Assembly: GCF_030013905.1 (NCBI RefSeq)
Contig: NZ_CP124862.1
Span: 248,001-312,000 of the forward strand
Source of the DNA: Petroclostridium sp. X23
GTDB lineage: Bacteria; Bacillota; Clostridia; SK-Y3
Length of the DNA stretch: 64,000 nt
Direction: 5' to 3'
Shown here: in pieces, positions 63,072-64,000 of the stretch
Layout: each line of letters begins with the position of its first letter
Position numbering within the stretch: the first letter of the stretch is position 1
The notes under the pieces: model-generated
Databases searched by the model: none
What the model saw: the letters and a program-made list of their open reading frames with translations, nothing else
What the model was told of the DNA's origin: nothing
Made by a program: the position numbers and the translations under genes

Positions 63072-63177
63072 GCGGAACGGCACGGGGGCCGTTCCCTACA
63101 AGATCCCTTGATCTTTTTATTAATTGATACAAATTGTTATGTACAGTGTGTAGGGAACGCCCCCTGTGGCGTTCTGC
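63072..63177. repeat. REPIN-like pair, GGAACG class
   Basis: Arms 63072-63099 and 63150-63177. Left arm hairpin GGAACGGC/GCCGTTCC, right arm GAACGCC/GGCGTTC, with GTAG facing inward, as in 18621-18713. Followed to 63300 by a degenerate TTAAGCACTTAT motif, possibly another copy of the TTCGAAC repeat family. Confidence 0.75.
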
Positions 63178-63327
63178 TTCAGGTGATATTAGGTGATTTA
63201 TGATATAATAATCTAAATCACCACAATTCGTAACATTAAGTTAACAGTATTGAAGGGGTATTCCACACTACTATAAAAAATGCCAAAGATACCCGATTTG
63301 GCAACTTAAGCACTTATAGCATAGGTA

Positions 63328-63687
63328 TTACATTGAATCAATACTTGACCAATCATTCTGAATCAAATAAATAGTGGCTAAAGCATCGGATTTTTCTTTC
63401 GTTTGAATAGATGCTTTTAATAGGTCAAAGTTATTTTCGATATCATTGACATAATCGTGATCTATATCCACTTGAAGAATAGGCTTCACTTTATGCCACG
63501 CGCGTTGTGAATTTTTTAAGCTATTCTCTGCATTATCCCAATCTTCTTTTTTAATAAAGCTTTCCGTTTCTTTTAAGTGTTTTGAGAATTCATATCTACG
63601 GTCAAGTGGCTTTCTTAAGATAGTGCAGGAACATAATACCATTGTAAACATATATATCAAAATAATTAAAATAATATTCTTTCTCAT
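63328..63687 (-). CDS. DUF4363-type lipoprotein
   Basis: 120-residue protein: N-terminal hydrophobic signal (KNIILIILIYMFTMVLCSC) with a lipobox-like LCSC, then a charged helical domain with KHLKETESFIKKEDWDNAENSLKNSQRAWHKVKPIL and final IYLIQNDWSSIDS, the DUF4363 pattern. ATG 63687 is chosen over 63690 because GGAGGT lies six bases away. Adjacent to the DUF421 gene, as is usual in Clostridia. Function unknown. Confidence 0.75.
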   Translation of the reverse strand: MRKNIILIILIYMFTMVLCSCTILRKPLDRRYEFSKHLKETESFIKKEDWDNAENSLKNSQRAWHKVKPILQVDIDHDYVNDIENNFDLLKASIQTKEKSDALATIYLIQNDWSSIDSM

Positions 63688-63726
63688 CATGAACCTCCAT
63701 AGTAGTTGAAATATATATTGCACTTA

Positions 63727-64000
63727 TTAATTTGTTGGAATAATGAAATACGGCTGGTCACCCTTCAAATCCACATATAAGTTTCCTTTTGTATCCAGCT
63801 GTGCCAATGAAACTTGAGACATATCGTTGATATTTTTCTTACTTAACTGATGTTGCAGCCAGGCTTTCGTAAGATTAAGCGAGCGTAGCGCATCTATAAG
63901 AATGATCCCGTCATCAATTAAATTCGTAGGCAGACCGTCATACTGCGTTGATAGTCTTATATCACCAGGTGTAAGCGGCTGCTTTTGAGATTTTTTTTGT
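63727..64000 (-). CDS. DUF421 (YetF-like) membrane protein, C-terminal part
   Basis: The - strand frame entering from the window edge reads PLTPGDIRLSTQYDGLPTNL, IDDGIILIDALRSLNLTKAW, LQHQLSKKNINDMSQVSLAQ, LDTKGNLYVDLKG, ending FIIPTN and TAA at 63727. This is the soluble C-terminal domain of the DUF421/YetF family; the membrane part lies outside the window. About 90 residues visible. It lies 36 bases upstream of the DUF4363 gene. Confidence 0.8.
   Translation of the reverse strand, partial: QKKSQKQPLTPGDIRLSTQYDGLPTNLIDDGIILIDALRSLNLTKAWLQHQLSKKNINDMSQVSLAQLDTKGNLYVDLKGDQPYFIIPTN

Noticed and set aside
1..64000. tRNA, rRNA or SRP RNA genes
   Set aside because: No clover-leaf, rRNA or SRP RNA conserved motif was recognised by eye in any gap; a covariance search would be needed for certainty.

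Overview
This window is a chromosomal segment of a low-GC, endospore-forming member of the class Clostridia. The evidence is the AT-rich sequence, strong GGAGG ribosome binding sites with many TTG and GTG starts, sporulation genes (spoIIM, a ytfJ/gerW-type gene, dacF and dacB homologues, an orphan hutP) and gene orders shared with Bacillus and Clostridia. Almost every gene lies on the + strand. The genus cannot be fixed from the sequence alone.

Layout. 1-2.4 kb: end of a fatty-acid synthesis cluster (fabG, acpP, fabF). 2.5-9.5 kb: rnc, a radical SAM gene, smc and ftsY. 9.5-12.2 kb: a large UPF0182 membrane protein. 12.3-16.5 kb: an SRP and ribosome-maturation operon (ylxM, ffh, rpsP, khpA, rimM, trmD), then rplS behind its own promoter and leader. 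16.6-21.8 kb: lepB, rbgA, rnhB, a FliK-like/FlhB-C-like pair and yraN. 21.8-27.8 kb: an M19 dipeptidase, an aminotransferase, purB, proC and a DUF3866 gene. 27.8-39.3 kb: spoIIM, xerD, pdp, dacF, lysA, an M50 protease, scpA, scpB, DUF2953, ytfJ, dacB and rluB, which follows the B. subtilis order with the spoIIA, spoVA and spmAB blocks absent. 39.5-44.8 kb: a sodium-pumping biotin-dependent decarboxylase operon. 44.85-51.2 kb: a foreign, higher-GC segment bounded by imperfect terminal inverted repeats; it carries recombinase debris plus a small HTH protein, a two-component system and an ABC transporter. 51.3-64 kb: a hypothetical nuclease-like gene, an RpiR-type regulator, a phosphatase, a flavoprotein, hutP, aroH, a TSUP permease, cmk-plsC-ispH/S1, an orphan cheR, a methyltransferase and a DUF4363/DUF421 pair on the - strand.

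How the genes work together. The first 20 kb is a co-directional growth block: lipid supply, RNA processing, chromosome condensation (SMC, with ScpA and ScpB at 34.7-36.0 kb), membrane targeting (FtsY, Ffh, LepB) and 30S/50S assembly (S16, KhpA, RimM, TrmD, L19, RbgA). The decarboxylase operon has all subunits of a membrane pump that uses decarboxylation energy to export Na+. The cargo of the inserted segment looks like a peptide-sensing and detoxification module.

The intergenic spaces are unusually rich in repeats: GTAG-flanked double hairpins (REPIN-like), two MITE-like elements sharing an 18-bp terminal repeat, a short-unit tandem array, GTGGGGAG palindromes that double as terminators, and a family containing TTCGAACGATAAGCAC. 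Four sites match the sigma-H promoter pattern with identical spacing; they lie upstream of xerD, rnhB, cmk and the decarboxylase operon. No tRNA, rRNA or CRISPR was seen.
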